Below, in pieces: positions 50,890 to 59,073 of a DNA stretch of 64,000 nt. Position numbers and translations under genes: made by a program. Where the stretch lies: assembly GCF_010729895.1 (NCBI RefSeq), contig NZ_AP022612.1, forward strand, positions 62,001 to 126,000, in the 5' to 3' direction. The stretch's first letter is position 1; every line of letters starts with the position of its first letter. The DNA is from Mycolicibacterium confluentis (GTDB lineage Bacteria; Actinomycetota; Actinomycetes; Mycobacteriales; Mycobacteriaceae). A model generated the notes under the pieces. It saw only the letters and a program-made list of their open reading frames with translations, was not told the DNA's origin and ran no database searches.

Positions 50890-52008
50890 ATGAGCACCCT
50901 TCACGACCTGCACAGCGAGCACCCCTCGCGGCGCGGCGAGCACCCCGGGCGGGCCCGCAATCCGTTGATCAAGGTCGCGGACATCGCGTGGCTGGAGTTT
51001 GAGAAGCCCGACCTGACGCTGACAGAGGCCTTCGCGCGCGCCTTCGGATTTCAAGTGGCGCTGCGAACGCCGCATGAGTTACACCTGCGTGGAACTGACC
51101 CCGGCGGGCCATGCGTGATCCTCCGGCGGGCTCCACGGAGTCGCTTCGTGGGAACGGCGTTCCGTGCCCACGACGAGACTGACGTGCTGCGACTGGCCGC
51201 CAAGGCGGGTGCCCCGACGCGGGCACTGCCCGAATCCATCGGAGGGCTGTCGGTCGACCTCGTCGACCCGAGCGGAATTCCAGTGCATGTGGTGGCCGGG
51301 GTGGACCGCCTTCCAGCGTTGCCGCAGCAGGCGTCGCAGGTGTTCAACATCGGAAGCGAGAGGACCCGCGTCAACGCCACTCAACGGCCGCCGCGGGTCC
51401 CTGCGCGCATCCAACGTCTCGGCCACGTGGTGCTGCAGTCCACGACGTACCGGGCGACCCTGGACTGGTACTTGGAGCATCTCGGGATGATCGTCAGTGA
51501 CTTCCTGTACTTACCCGGCCAGCGCGACCGCGGTCCGACGATGAGCTTCATCCGGTGTGACCGCGGGACGACACCCACCGACCACCACACGTTGGCGCTG
51601 GCGCTCGGACCGGGCAACCGCTACGTGCACTCCGCGTACCAGGTCACCGACCTCGACGCGCTGGCCGCGGGCGGTGAGTACCTGGCGGAGCGGGGATATC
51701 GGCGATCCTGGGGCATTGGCCGACACATCCAGGGCAGCCAGCTGTTCGACTACTGGCGCGACCCCGACGGCTTTCTGGTCGAGCACTTCGCCGACGGCGA
51801 CCTCTTCGACAACACCGTCGAACCCGGCTGGGCGCCGTTCGCGGCGTCAGGGCTGTCGCAGTGGGGGCCACCGGTGTCCAAGGACTTCCTCGGCGTCGAC
51901 CCGAAATCTGCTCGAGCTGAGGCGATTTCGATCCTCTCTGCGCTGCGTCAACGAAACGAATTCGATGTCCGTCGCCTCATCGGCCTACTGAAAGTACCCA
52001 CCTCATGA
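50890..52008 (+). CDS. Extradiol-type ring-cleavage dioxygenase (two-domain VOC)
   Basis: The 372-residue protein has two VOC modules. The second has the type I extradiol pattern: His in QRLGHVVLQ, His in TDHHTLALAL, the active-site segment GIGRHIQGSQLFDYWRDPDG and the Glu in LVEHFADGD. These correspond to the HsaC iron-site segments [24 protein letters not shown] and FDVEFG, so Fe(II) catechol cleavage is expected. The substrate is unknown. ATG 50890 has GAGAGG seven bases upstream; TTG 50836 is an upstream alternative. It overlaps the next gene by four bases. Confidence 0.8.
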   Translation: MSTLHDLHSEHPSRRGEHPGRARNPLIKVADIAWLEFEKPDLTLTEAFARAFGFQVALRTPHELHLRGTDPGGPCVILRRAPRSRFVGTAFRAHDETDVLRLAAKAGAPTRALPESIGGLSVDLVDPSGIPVHVVAGVDRLPALPQQASQVFNIGSERTRVNATQRPPRVPARIQRLGHVVLQSTTYRATLDWYLEHLGMIVSDFLYLPGQRDRGPTMSFIRCDRGTTPTDHHTLALALGPGNRYVHSAYQVTDLDALAAGGEYLAERGYRRSWGIGRHIQGSQLFDYWRDPDGFLVEHFADGDLFDNTVEPGWAPFAASGLSQWGPPVSKDFLGVDPKSARAEAISILSALRQRNEFDVRRLIGLLKVPTS

Positions 52009-52943
52009 CCATCTCCGTCCTTCGTACCGCCGATGCCTGGTGGGTCAAGACGCCCACTGGTGCCGCCAAGATCGACACCACCGCCGCCACGACGGGCGAA
52101 CTCATCGCCGACTCGGCCGCCGTCCATGCGGCAGCCGCACGCACCGAAACGGTCGCGCTCGACACCCTTGAACTGCTCTCCCCGGTGACCCGGCCGTGCC
52201 GTGTGGTGGCGCAGATGACCAACTTCGAATCCCATGTCAGAGACGCCGGTATGGACCCGCGGACGGTGCCGTTGACGTTCTTCCGGAAAGCTTCCGCGTC
52301 GATCAGCGGACCCTTCGACGATGTCGTCAAGCCCCGCCATGTGCAACTGCTCGATTATGAGGTGGAGATCGGACTGGTGATCGGCCGCAGCCTCCCGGTG
52401 GGCACGGCGGTGACCGACGCCAACCTCGCGGAATACGTTGCGGGACTAGTGATCACCAACGATGTCTCAGCGCGGGACATCCAGCTGCCGCAGACGCAGT
52501 TCTACGAGGCCAAGTCGTATCCCACGTTCACCCCCGTGGGGCCCGAACTGGTGCTGCTTGACTTCGACGAACTGGCGCGGTTCGGTGAGCTCCGGCTGCG
52601 GCTGAGTGTCAACGGCGAAGAGCGGCAGAACGCCTTGGTCGAGGGGGACATGCTGTACCGACCGCTGCAGGCGCTACAGGCGCTGAGCCGCTTCCAGGAC
52701 CTCTCGGCTGGTGACCTCATCCTGACCGGCACGCCGGTTGGCACCGCTCTGAGTGCACCGCCCAAGCCCATCGAGATCATCGGCAACCTACTGCCCCCGG
52801 CGGTGAAGTGGAAGGCCTTCTTCAAGCGTCAGGCCAGCAACCCGAAGTACCTGCGGGATGGTGACCTGATCGAGGCCGGAGTCGCCACTGACGACGGAGC
52901 CATCGACCTCGGCACGCAACGGATGAGGGTGCGTCACACATGA
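52005..52943 (+). CDS. Fumarylacetoacetate hydrolase-family protein
   Basis: The 312-residue FAH-fold protein has the metal-binding residues in DYEVEIGLVIG (Glu-x-Glu) and VTNDVSARD-like ITNDVSARD. YEAKSYPTFTPVGPELV and LTGTPVGTA complete the signature. FAH-family enzymes hydrolyse or decarboxylate ring-cleavage products of catechols, which fits its place between the dioxygenase and the hydroxylase. It overlaps both neighbours by four bases (ATGA), so the three are translated together. Confidence 0.85.
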   Translation: MTISVLRTADAWWVKTPTGAAKIDTTAATTGELIADSAAVHAAAARTETVALDTLELLSPVTRPCRVVAQMTNFESHVRDAGMDPRTVPLTFFRKASASISGPFDDVVKPRHVQLLDYEVEIGLVIGRSLPVGTAVTDANLAEYVAGLVITNDVSARDIQLPQTQFYEAKSYPTFTPVGPELVLLDFDELARFGELRLRLSVNGEERQNALVEGDMLYRPLQALQALSRFQDLSAGDLILTGTPVGTALSAPPKPIEIIGNLLPPAVKWKAFFKRQASNPKYLRDGDLIEAGVATDDGAIDLGTQRMRVRHT

Positions 52944-54496
52944 GTGCGGACGGGGTCGACTACGCGCCGGTGGTGATCGTCGGCGCCGGTCCCACCGGAA
53001 TCACGGCCGCCACCCTGTTGGCCCAGTACGGTGTGGCCACCGTGACCCTTGATCGGTGGTCGGAGGTGTATCCGCAGCCACGCGCGGTGCACGTCGACGA
53101 CGAGGTATGCCGCATCTTGGCCCGCCTGGGGCTCGCCGAGTCCTTCGCCGCCGTATCCCGGCCGGCCCACGGTCTTCAACTGCGCGATCGCAGCCAGAGG
53201 GTGCTCGCCGAATTTCGGCGCGACACCAGACCCGGGCGGAATGGCTTCCCGCAGGCCAACATGTTCGACCAGCCCGTACTCGAGGCCCTGCTGCGGGCGA
53301 ATCTGCAGCGGCATCCGCTGGCCGAACTGCGCGGCAATGTCGAGGTTGTTAATGTCGACGTTGCGCCACCGGGGCGGGCCCGGGTCACCTACCTCGACCG
53401 CAACACAGGGCGTGAACGGGACATCGAGGCGGACTACGTCCTCGGCTGTGACGGCGCCAACAGTGTGGTGCGGGCCCGGATCGGCGCTGCGATGAAGGAT
53501 CTGTGCTTCAACCAGCGCTGGCTGGTCATCGACGTCGGCACCGCCGTGGATCTGCGGCAGTGGGATGGTGTGCACCAGATCTGCGATCCCCGGCGGGCCG
53601 GCACGTTCATGCGCATCGGCGCGACGAGGTACAGGTGGGAGTTCCGGCTGTTACCCGGCGAATCGGTCCAGGACTTCGCCACCCTCGACGCCCTGCGCCC
53701 CCTCCTTTCGCCTTGGATCGGTGCGGCAGCAGATTCGGATCTCGAACTGATCCGGGTGGCGGAATACACGTTCCGCGCGCAGGTCGCAGACAGATGGCGA
53801 CGGGGAGCGGTGTTACTACTCGGCGACGCGGCGCACCTCACTCCGCCATTTGTGGGCCAGGGTATGGGTGCGGGTCTGCGGGACGCGATGAACCTGTGCT
53901 GGAAGCTGGCTGGAGTTCTCGCTGGGGATCTCACTGACTGCGTCCTGGACACCTACGAGCAGGAGCGGAAACCGCACACCACCTTCATGATCGGGATGGC
54001 GTTGGCCATCGGTTGGGCCATGACTGCGGGCGGTGACTTCGGTAGCGCGATCCGTCGCTTGGTGGTGCCCTGGCTGCATCGGCTGCCTGGTGTGCGCCGC
54101 CGCGTCGTGGACTCCACCACGCCTCAACTGCGTCGATCAGCCCTCGTCTGCCGTAAACCCCTGCGGCGCAGCCTTGTAGGTGGTCTGTGCCCGAATCCAC
54201 CGCTACCCGAGGGGGGCTCGCTCGACGACGAACTCGGCCGCGGATTCAGTGTCGTCACCGCAGTCGCGCTCAGCGAGTCTGATCGGCGGATCGTCGAAGA
54301 ACGTGGCGCTCGGGTTCACCACGCCACTGCGGGAAGTGTGACCGCCGACTGGCTTCGGCGGGGACGAGTGACGGCGGCAGTCGTGCGGCCAGATCGCACG
54401 GTCATGGTCGCCAGCCGCGACCTCGGTGTGGTGTGTGACCGGGTGCCCAGTTTCCACTGCGGAGCACGCCATCATGACAAGGGGCGCCTCCGCTGA
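52940..54496 (+). CDS. MhpA-like FAD-dependent aromatic hydroxylase
   Basis: The 518-residue class A flavin monooxygenase has the FAD dinucleotide motif VIVGAGPTGITAATLL, the DG motif CDGANSVVRA and the GD motif LLGDAAHLTPPFVGQGMGAGL. It is most like 3-(3-hydroxyphenyl)propionate hydroxylase-type enzymes that turn a phenol into a catechol. It should make the substrate of the dioxygenase encoded two genes upstream. It ends 46 bases before kstR2 on the same strand, so read-through into kstR2-fadA6 is possible. Confidence 0.85.
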   Translation: MSADGVDYAPVVIVGAGPTGITAATLLAQYGVATVTLDRWSEVYPQPRAVHVDDEVCRILARLGLAESFAAVSRPAHGLQLRDRSQRVLAEFRRDTRPGRNGFPQANMFDQPVLEALLRANLQRHPLAELRGNVEVVNVDVAPPGRARVTYLDRNTGRERDIEADYVLGCDGANSVVRARIGAAMKDLCFNQRWLVIDVGTAVDLRQWDGVHQICDPRRAGTFMRIGATRYRWEFRLLPGESVQDFATLDALRPLLSPWIGAAADSDLELIRVAEYTFRAQVADRWRRGAVLLLGDAAHLTPPFVGQGMGAGLRDAMNLCWKLAGVLAGDLTDCVLDTYEQERKPHTTFMIGMALAIGWAMTAGGDFGSAIRRLVVPWLHRLPGVRRRVVDSTTPQLRRSALVCRKPLRRSLVGGLCPNPPLPEGGSLDDELGRGFSVVTAVALSESDRRIVEERGARVHHATAGSVTADWLRRGRVTAAVVRPDRTVMVASRDLGVVCDRVPSFHCGARHHDKGRLR

Positions 54497-54513
54497 CCAG
54501 CCGCGCGTGACCT

Positions 54514-54527
54514 AACAAGTGCTTGGT
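54514..54527. promoter_or_regulatory. KstR2 operator upstream of kstR2
   Basis: AACAAGTGCTTGGT matches AnCAAGnnCTTGnT at every fixed position, 15 bases before the kstR2 start, showing autoregulation. Confidence 0.92.
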
Positions 54528-54542
54528 TGGTAGGATTGCCCA

Positions 54543-55181
54543 ATGGCGCCGGATACGCCCAGCCCTCCCGTCAGTCGACGCGACGAACTGCTCGCGCTGG
54601 CTGCGTCGATGATGGCTGAGCGAGGTCTGAAGGCCACCACGGTGCGGGATATCGCCGACGCCGCGGGCATTCTGTCCGGGAGTCTGTATCACCACTTCTC
54701 CTCGAAGGAGGAGATGGTCGACGAGGTGCTGCGCAGTTTCCTGGACTGGCTGTTCGCGCGCTACCAGGAGATCATCGACAGCGAGCCCAACCCCCTGGAG
54801 AGGCTCAAGGGCCTGTTCATGGCGTCGTTCGAGGCCATCGAGGACCGACACGCGCAGGTCGTCATCTATCAGGACGAGGCCAAGCGACTGTCGTCGCAAC
54901 CCCGGTTCTCCTACGTCGACACCCGAAATCGCGAGCAGCGCAAGATGTGGGTCGACGTGCTCAACCAGGGCATCGCGGAGGGGTACTTCCGGCCCGACCT
55001 CGACGTCGATCTGGTCTACCGATTCATCCGTGACACCACCTGGGTGTCCGTGCGCTGGTATCAACCCGACCGTGGGCTGACGGCCGAACAGGTCGGACGA
55101 CAATACCTGTCCATCGTCCTCGGTGGAATCACGAACAACTCTGCAGTGCAATCCAATTCGAAGGAGAAATCAGATGGCTGA
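54543..55181 (+). CDS. kstR2: TetR-family HIP regulon repressor KstR2
   Basis: KstR2 represses the HIP catabolism genes and is released by HIP-CoA. The 212-residue protein matches M. tuberculosis KstR2 over nearly its whole length: helix-turn-helix ATTVRDIADAAGILSGSLYHHF, then VVIYQDEAKRLSSQPRFSYV and YFRPDLDVDLVYRFIRDTTW. Only the last dozen residues differ, where the gene runs eight bases into fadA6. A KstR2 box lies 15 bases upstream. Confidence 0.96.
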   Translation: MAPDTPSPPVSRRDELLALAASMMAERGLKATTVRDIADAAGILSGSLYHHFSSKEEMVDEVLRSFLDWLFARYQEIIDSEPNPLERLKGLFMASFEAIEDRHAQVVIYQDEAKRLSSQPRFSYVDTRNREQRKMWVDVLNQGIAEGYFRPDLDVDLVYRFIRDTTWVSVRWYQPDRGLTAEQVGRQYLSIVLGGITNNSAVQSNSKEKSDG

Positions 55182-56334
55182 GGCGTACGTCATCGACGCT
55201 GTGCGCACCGCGGTGGGTAAGCGCAACGGTTCGTTGGCCGGGGTGCACCCGGTGGACCTCGGGGCCCTCGGCTGGCGTGCGCTGCTCGACCGCGTCGACG
55301 TCGACCCGGCCGCGGTGAACGACGTGATCGCCGGCTGCCTGGACACCATCGGTGGTCAGGCCGGCAACATCGGCCGGCTGTCGTGGCTGGCCGCGGGCTT
55401 CCCCGAAGAGGTTCCCGGCGTCACCGTCGACCGGCAGTGCGGCTCCAGCCAGCAGGCCATCTCCTTTGGTGCGCAGGCGATCATGTCCGGCACCGCCGAT
55501 CTGATCGTGGCCGGCGGCATGCAGAACATGAGCCAGATCCCGATCAGCTCGGCGATGACGGTGGCCGAACCGTTCGGTTTCACCTCGCCGACCAACGAGT
55601 CCAAGTCGTGGCTGCACCGCTACGGCGAACAGGAGATCTCGCAGTTCCGCGGCTCGGAACTGATCGCCGAGAAGTGGAACATCTCCCGCGAGGAGATGGA
55701 GCAGTTCGCGCTGACCAGCCACGAGCGGGCCTTCGCGGCGATCCGCGCCGGGCACTTCGACAACGAGATCGTGACGGTGGAGACCGAGAACGGACCGTTC
55801 CGGGTCGACGAGGGCCCGCGTGAGTCCTCGCTGGAGAAGATGGCCGGCCTCAAGACGCTGGTCGAGGGTGGCCGCATCACGGCAGCCATGGCCAGCCAGA
55901 TCTCCGACGGCGCCAGCGCCGTGCTGCTGGCCTCCGAGCAGGCGGTCAAAGATCACGGCCTCAAGCCGCGCGCCCGCATCCACCACATCAGCGCCCGCGG
56001 CGCCGACCCGGTGTTCATGCTCACCGGTCCCATCCCGGCGACGCGCTACGCGCTGGAGAAGACGGGTCTGTCGATCGACGACATCGACACCGTCGAGATC
56101 AACGAAGCCTTTGCGCCCGTGGTGATCTCGTGGCTCAAGGAGATCAAGGCCGACCCCGAGAAGGTCAACCCCAGCGGCGGCGCGATCGCGCTCGGGCATC
56201 CCCTCGGTGCCACCGGGGCCAAGCTGTTCACGACCATGCTGAACACGCTGGAGCGCACCGGCGGCCGCTACGGTCTGCAGACCATGTGTGAGGGCGGCGG
56301 CACCGCCAACGTCACCATCATCGAACGCCTCTGA
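55174..56334 (+). CDS. fadA6: Acetyl-CoA acyltransferase FadA6
   Basis: FadA6 is the thiolase that cleaves late CoA intermediates of HIP degradation. The 386-residue protein has the nucleophile Cys in VDRQCGSSQQAISFG, the His in NPSGGAIALGHPLGATGAK and the second Cys in TMCEGGGTANV. ATG 55174 with AAGGAG upstream is chosen; it overlaps the kstR2 end by eight bases, so the two are one transcription unit under KstR2. Confidence 0.96.
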   Translation: MAEAYVIDAVRTAVGKRNGSLAGVHPVDLGALGWRALLDRVDVDPAAVNDVIAGCLDTIGGQAGNIGRLSWLAAGFPEEVPGVTVDRQCGSSQQAISFGAQAIMSGTADLIVAGGMQNMSQIPISSAMTVAEPFGFTSPTNESKSWLHRYGEQEISQFRGSELIAEKWNISREEMEQFALTSHERAFAAIRAGHFDNEIVTVETENGPFRVDEGPRESSLEKMAGLKTLVEGGRITAAMASQISDGASAVLLASEQAVKDHGLKPRARIHHISARGADPVFMLTGPIPATRYALEKTGLSIDDIDTVEINEAFAPVVISWLKEIKADPEKVNPSGGAIALGHPLGATGAKLFTTMLNTLERTGGRYGLQTMCEGGGTANVTIIERL

Positions 56335-56337
56335 TTT

Positions 56338-56437
56338 CTTTACCCGCGAGCGGGCTGGGGTCCCCGCTTGCGGGGCGTCTGTACGCAACACTCCGGTGAA
56401 ATGCGTACAACTCCGGCCGCTCGTCGGGCTTTCGGGG
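56338..56437. repeat. Second copy of the intergenic repeat seen at 8409
   Basis: CCCGCGAGCGGGCTGGGGTC, then GTACGC, GTACAAC and GGCCGCTCGTCGGGC occur in the same order as at 8460-8540. Like the first copy, it lies between convergent gene ends (fadA6 and the dehydrogenase). The inner CCCCGCTTGCGGGG may act as a terminator hairpin. Confidence 0.6.
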
Positions 56438-57556
56438 CTAGTGCTCGTGCAGGATCACGCCGCGGATGTTGCGACCCGCCCGCATGTCCTCATACCCGAG
56501 GTTGACCTCGCCGAGCTTGTATTCGTGGGTGACGGCCTCATCGAGCAGCAGCTTGCCCTCGCGATACAGGTTGAGCAGCCGCGGGATGTCGGCGCGCGGG
56601 TTGGCCTCGCCATAGAGGCTGCCCAGCAGGCGTTTCTGGAACAACGTGAACATCGTCATCGACAGCGTCGGGGTCACATCGCCGATCGAAGCGATCGCGG
56701 TCATCACCACCGCGCCACCCTTGCGGATGATGTTGGCGGCCTCCTCGAGCATCGCGCCCTCGAGCAGGCCCATGGTCAGGATCACCGAGTCGGCCATCAC
56801 GCCCCGGGTCAGGTCCGCCACCAGGGCCGTGGCTTCCGGCATCGAGGTGACGAAGTGCGTCGCCCCGAACTCAATTGCCTTGTCACGCTTGGACCCGACG
56901 ATGTCGACGACAACGATGTGTTCGGCGCCGGCGAGTCGGGCGCCCTGGATCGCGCCGCTGCCGATGCCGCCGCAGCCGATCACGACGACGGTGTCACCCG
57001 GCCTGACGTCGGCGGTGTTGACCGCCGAACCCCAACCGGTGGTGATCCCGCAGCCGAGCAGGCAGGCCCGCGACAGCGGCAGGTCGTCCTCGATCTTGAC
57101 CACCGACGCCTCGGGCACGGTGCCGTACTGCGAGAAGGTGCCCACCAGCGCGATCACGCCGATGTCCTGCCCCTTGGCGCGGCGTCGATAACTGCCGTCG
57201 AGTTGGGTGCCAGCCATGATGAAAGCGCCCAGATCGCAGAGGTTCTGGTGTCCGGTGGAACAGAACCGGCAACGTCCGCAAGCCGGCAGGAAGGACGCGA
57301 CGACGTGGTCGCCGGGCTTGAGGCCCTGTACACCCGGGCCGACCTCCTGCACGATGCCCGCGCCTTCGTGCCCGCCGATCAGGGGCAGCGGTGCGGGCAG
57401 GTCACCCGTGCGGACGTGCTCATCGGAGTGACACAGGCCAGTGGCCTCCCACGACACCAGCACTTCGCCGTCCTTCGGCGGGTCCAGGTCGATCTCCTCG
57501 ATGGTCCAGTCACCGCCGAACTCCCAGAGAATCGCAGCATTCGTCTTCATAGCCAA
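56438..57556 (-). CDS. Zinc-dependent alcohol dehydrogenase (NDMA-dependent type)
   Basis: The 372-residue medium-chain dehydrogenase has the catalytic zinc ligands in GLCHSDEHV and GGHEGAGIV, the structural zinc cysteines in CGRCRFCSTGHQNLC and the NAD motif VIGCGGIGSGAIQG. It resembles the actinobacterial NDMA-dependent, mycofactocin-linked alcohol dehydrogenases. The substrate is unknown. No KstR or KstR2 box is seen before it, and M. tuberculosis lacks it at this place. Confidence 0.85.
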   Translation of the reverse strand: MAMKTNAAILWEFGGDWTIEEIDLDPPKDGEVLVSWEATGLCHSDEHVRTGDLPAPLPLIGGHEGAGIVQEVGPGVQGLKPGDHVVASFLPACGRCRFCSTGHQNLCDLGAFIMAGTQLDGSYRRRAKGQDIGVIALVGTFSQYGTVPEASVVKIEDDLPLSRACLLGCGITTGWGSAVNTADVRPGDTVVVIGCGGIGSGAIQGARLAGAEHIVVVDIVGSKRDKAIEFGATHFVTSMPEATALVADLTRGVMADSVILTMGLLEGAMLEEAANIIRKGGAVVMTAIASIGDVTPTLSMTMFTLFQKRLLGSLYGEANPRADIPRLLNLYREGKLLLDEAVTHEYKLGEVNLGYEDMRAGRNIRGVILHEH

Positions 57557-57645
57557 CCTCCGGGTAGCGCGATGTTCTTGCGCCCCGAGTTTAGGAACGC
57601 GGCGGTAACCGCGGAGGCGGATTTGAACAACGCGGATTCGTCAAG

Positions 57646-58374
57646 TCAGGGCAGGGCCAGCACCAGGCCCGCCATGGCGATCAGCCAACTGGCGAAACTG
57701 CCGACCAGAAAGTACTCGGTGACCGCATCAATGCCGGAGCCGTTCTCCTCTTTGCGTTGGGCGTTCAGCTCAGGGAACCGGATGATGCCCTTGGCCGCGA
57801 CCACCGCGGACGCCGCCCCGAGTTGCCCGCCCAGGCCCAGGCCGACGATGAGCAGGCGCTCCATGGGCCCGAGCAGCCTGCCGCCCTTGAGTCGGTCTGA
57901 AGGCTGAGGTTCACCGGCTGGCCGCACTGCGCCGACGGCGCCAAGAATCAAGCGCACCAACTGATTCGCCGTGACGAGTTGCAGCAGCACCACGCCGACG
58001 ATCATCAGTGCGCGGTCCGGGTCGAGGTCGCCGACACCCACCCAGTGCAGCCAGCGGGCGATCAGCCCACCGACGGGCGACGTCCACCCGGCGAGGATGA
58101 GCGGCAGTCCAACGCCGAGGCCGAATGTCGTCAGCGCCGAACCCTGGTGAGTGCCCGTCCGTTCGGCACGGGCCGACAGGAGAACCCAGAGCACCGACAA
58201 CACTGCGGTCGCGGTGAGTAGAACGATGTCCCCGAGACGCCACAACCCACCGAGCAGAGCACACGCCAGCACTGCGACGGGCCCCGTGGCCAACGGCACC
58301 CAACGCACGCCGGTGAGTCTGCGGCAGATGTCCGCGGCGCCGACGGCGATCAGGAACACCGCGAGTGTGCTCAT
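57646..58374 (-). CDS. DUF3307-like polytopic membrane protein, partner of the SatD protein
   Basis: From ATG 58374 the 242-residue protein has about seven hydrophobic helices. Its C terminus (AAKGIIRFPELN followed by VTEYFLVGSFASWLIAM) resembles the end of DUF3307 membrane proteins, which often accompany SatD. The ATG overlaps the SatD stop by four bases, so the pair is translationally coupled. Its role is unknown. The longer upstream open frame is a shadow of the SatD gene. Confidence 0.75.
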   Translation of the reverse strand: MSTLAVFLIAVGAADICRRLTGVRWVPLATGPVAVLACALLGGLWRLGDIVLLTATAVLSVLWVLLSARAERTGTHQGSALTTFGLGVGLPLILAGWTSPVGGLIARWLHWVGVGDLDPDRALMIVGVVLLQLVTANQLVRLILGAVGAVRPAGEPQPSDRLKGGRLLGPMERLLIVGLGLGGQLGAASAVVAAKGIIRFPELNAQRKEENGSGIDAVTEYFLVGSFASWLIAMAGLVLALP

Positions 58375-59027
58375 CGGATCTCTCGAAGCTGCTCGGCAGC
58401 GGTCAGCAGCAGATCGAGACCGTCCCGGCCGGCGCGCTGTGACACCGCCGACGCGCTGATGTCCTCGCTCACCGCCAACTCCTTCTTGGATCGTCCCTCG
58501 CGCAGCCCCGTCAGGATTCGCAGGGATCGCTGGTCCAGCGATCCAAGCAGATGGTCCCGACACATCAGGGCGGCGTTGACGGCACCCGGGTCGGGACCGT
58601 CGGCGGGGGCCAGGCGGTAGGCCGTCCGGACGTGGGACAGGCCCGACTGCTGTTGGGCCGCTGCGGTCCATTCGATCGCTTCGCGCGCGGCCCACCATCC
58701 CGGACCGTCCTGGATCCCGGACTCCGCATCGAGTCGAGCGACGCCACCCCAGCCGATGCCGAATCGGATATCGACGTCGGGGGCGACAGCCAGGCGTATC
58801 CACAGTGCGGCGTCGATCGCGTGGCCGACCGTGTCGTAGCTGCCCTGGAACTCGTCGCCGACGGTCAGGGCGGGTGCGTCCACGGCGTGCTCGGTCACCG
58901 AGGTCAGGGCCAAGGCCGTCGACAGTCGCCGATGCAGTGCCTGACGGTCGGGGTGGCTGCGTGATCCGACGACATCGCCGATCAGCGGCGCCAGGACCAA
59001 TGAAGTGCCAGCCTTCACTGAAGACAT
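58371..59027 (-). CDS. SatD-family protein with C-terminal helix-turn-helix
   Basis: The 218-residue protein has the SatD-type N terminus LAPLIGDVVGSRSHPDRQAL. ALTVGDEFQGSYDTVGHA and IRFGIGWG follow, a layout that recalls nucleotidyl-cyclase-like folds. A C-terminal helix-turn-helix (GRSKKELAVSEDISASAVSQRAGRDGLDLLL, about residues 175-205) follows. SatD function is not established. It starts at a probably leaderless ATG inside an inverted repeat and is coupled to a membrane protein, so a sensor-regulator with a membrane effector is possible. Confidence 0.8.
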   Translation of the reverse strand: MSSVKAGTSLVLAPLIGDVVGSRSHPDRQALHRRLSTALALTSVTEHAVDAPALTVGDEFQGSYDTVGHAIDAALWIRLAVAPDVDIRFGIGWGGVARLDAESGIQDGPGWWAAREAIEWTAAAQQQSGLSHVRTAYRLAPADGPDPGAVNAALMCRDHLLGSLDQRSLRILTGLREGRSKKELAVSEDISASAVSQRAGRDGLDLLLTAAEQLREIR

Positions 59028-59028
59028 A

Positions 59029-59073
59029 TGAAGATTATAGCTTCATTATGTCAAAATGAAGCCCTCTGCTTCA
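59029..59073 (-). promoter_or_regulatory. Twin TGAAG-N7-CTTCA operators around the SatD promoter
   Basis: Inverted repeats TGAAG-N7-CTTCA lie at 59029-59045 and 59057-59073, 28 bases centre to centre. On the minus strand the seven-base spacer of the first is CTATAAT, so a perfect TATAAT -10 (59034-59039) sits within it, six bases from the ATG at 59027. The second covers the expected -35 and reaches the ipdC stop codon. The first extends further as a larger imperfect palindrome (GACATA outside the arms). Confidence 0.8.

Noticed and set aside
50096..54496. The cassette considered as a recent mobile element
   Set aside because: No integrase, transposase, terminal repeat or tRNA border is visible; its end overlaps ipdF by 29 bases and base composition looks like the surroundings.
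57646..58803. Long N-terminal extension of the DUF3307-like protein
   Set aside because: It is out of frame with and inside the SatD gene; ATG 58374 with the ATGA overlap is the sound start.
59041..59062. TTGACA on the minus strand before the SatD gene considered as the -35 box
   Set aside because: It is only nine bases from the TATAAT, too close for a sigma-70-type promoter; the proper -35 position falls in the second inverted repeat.
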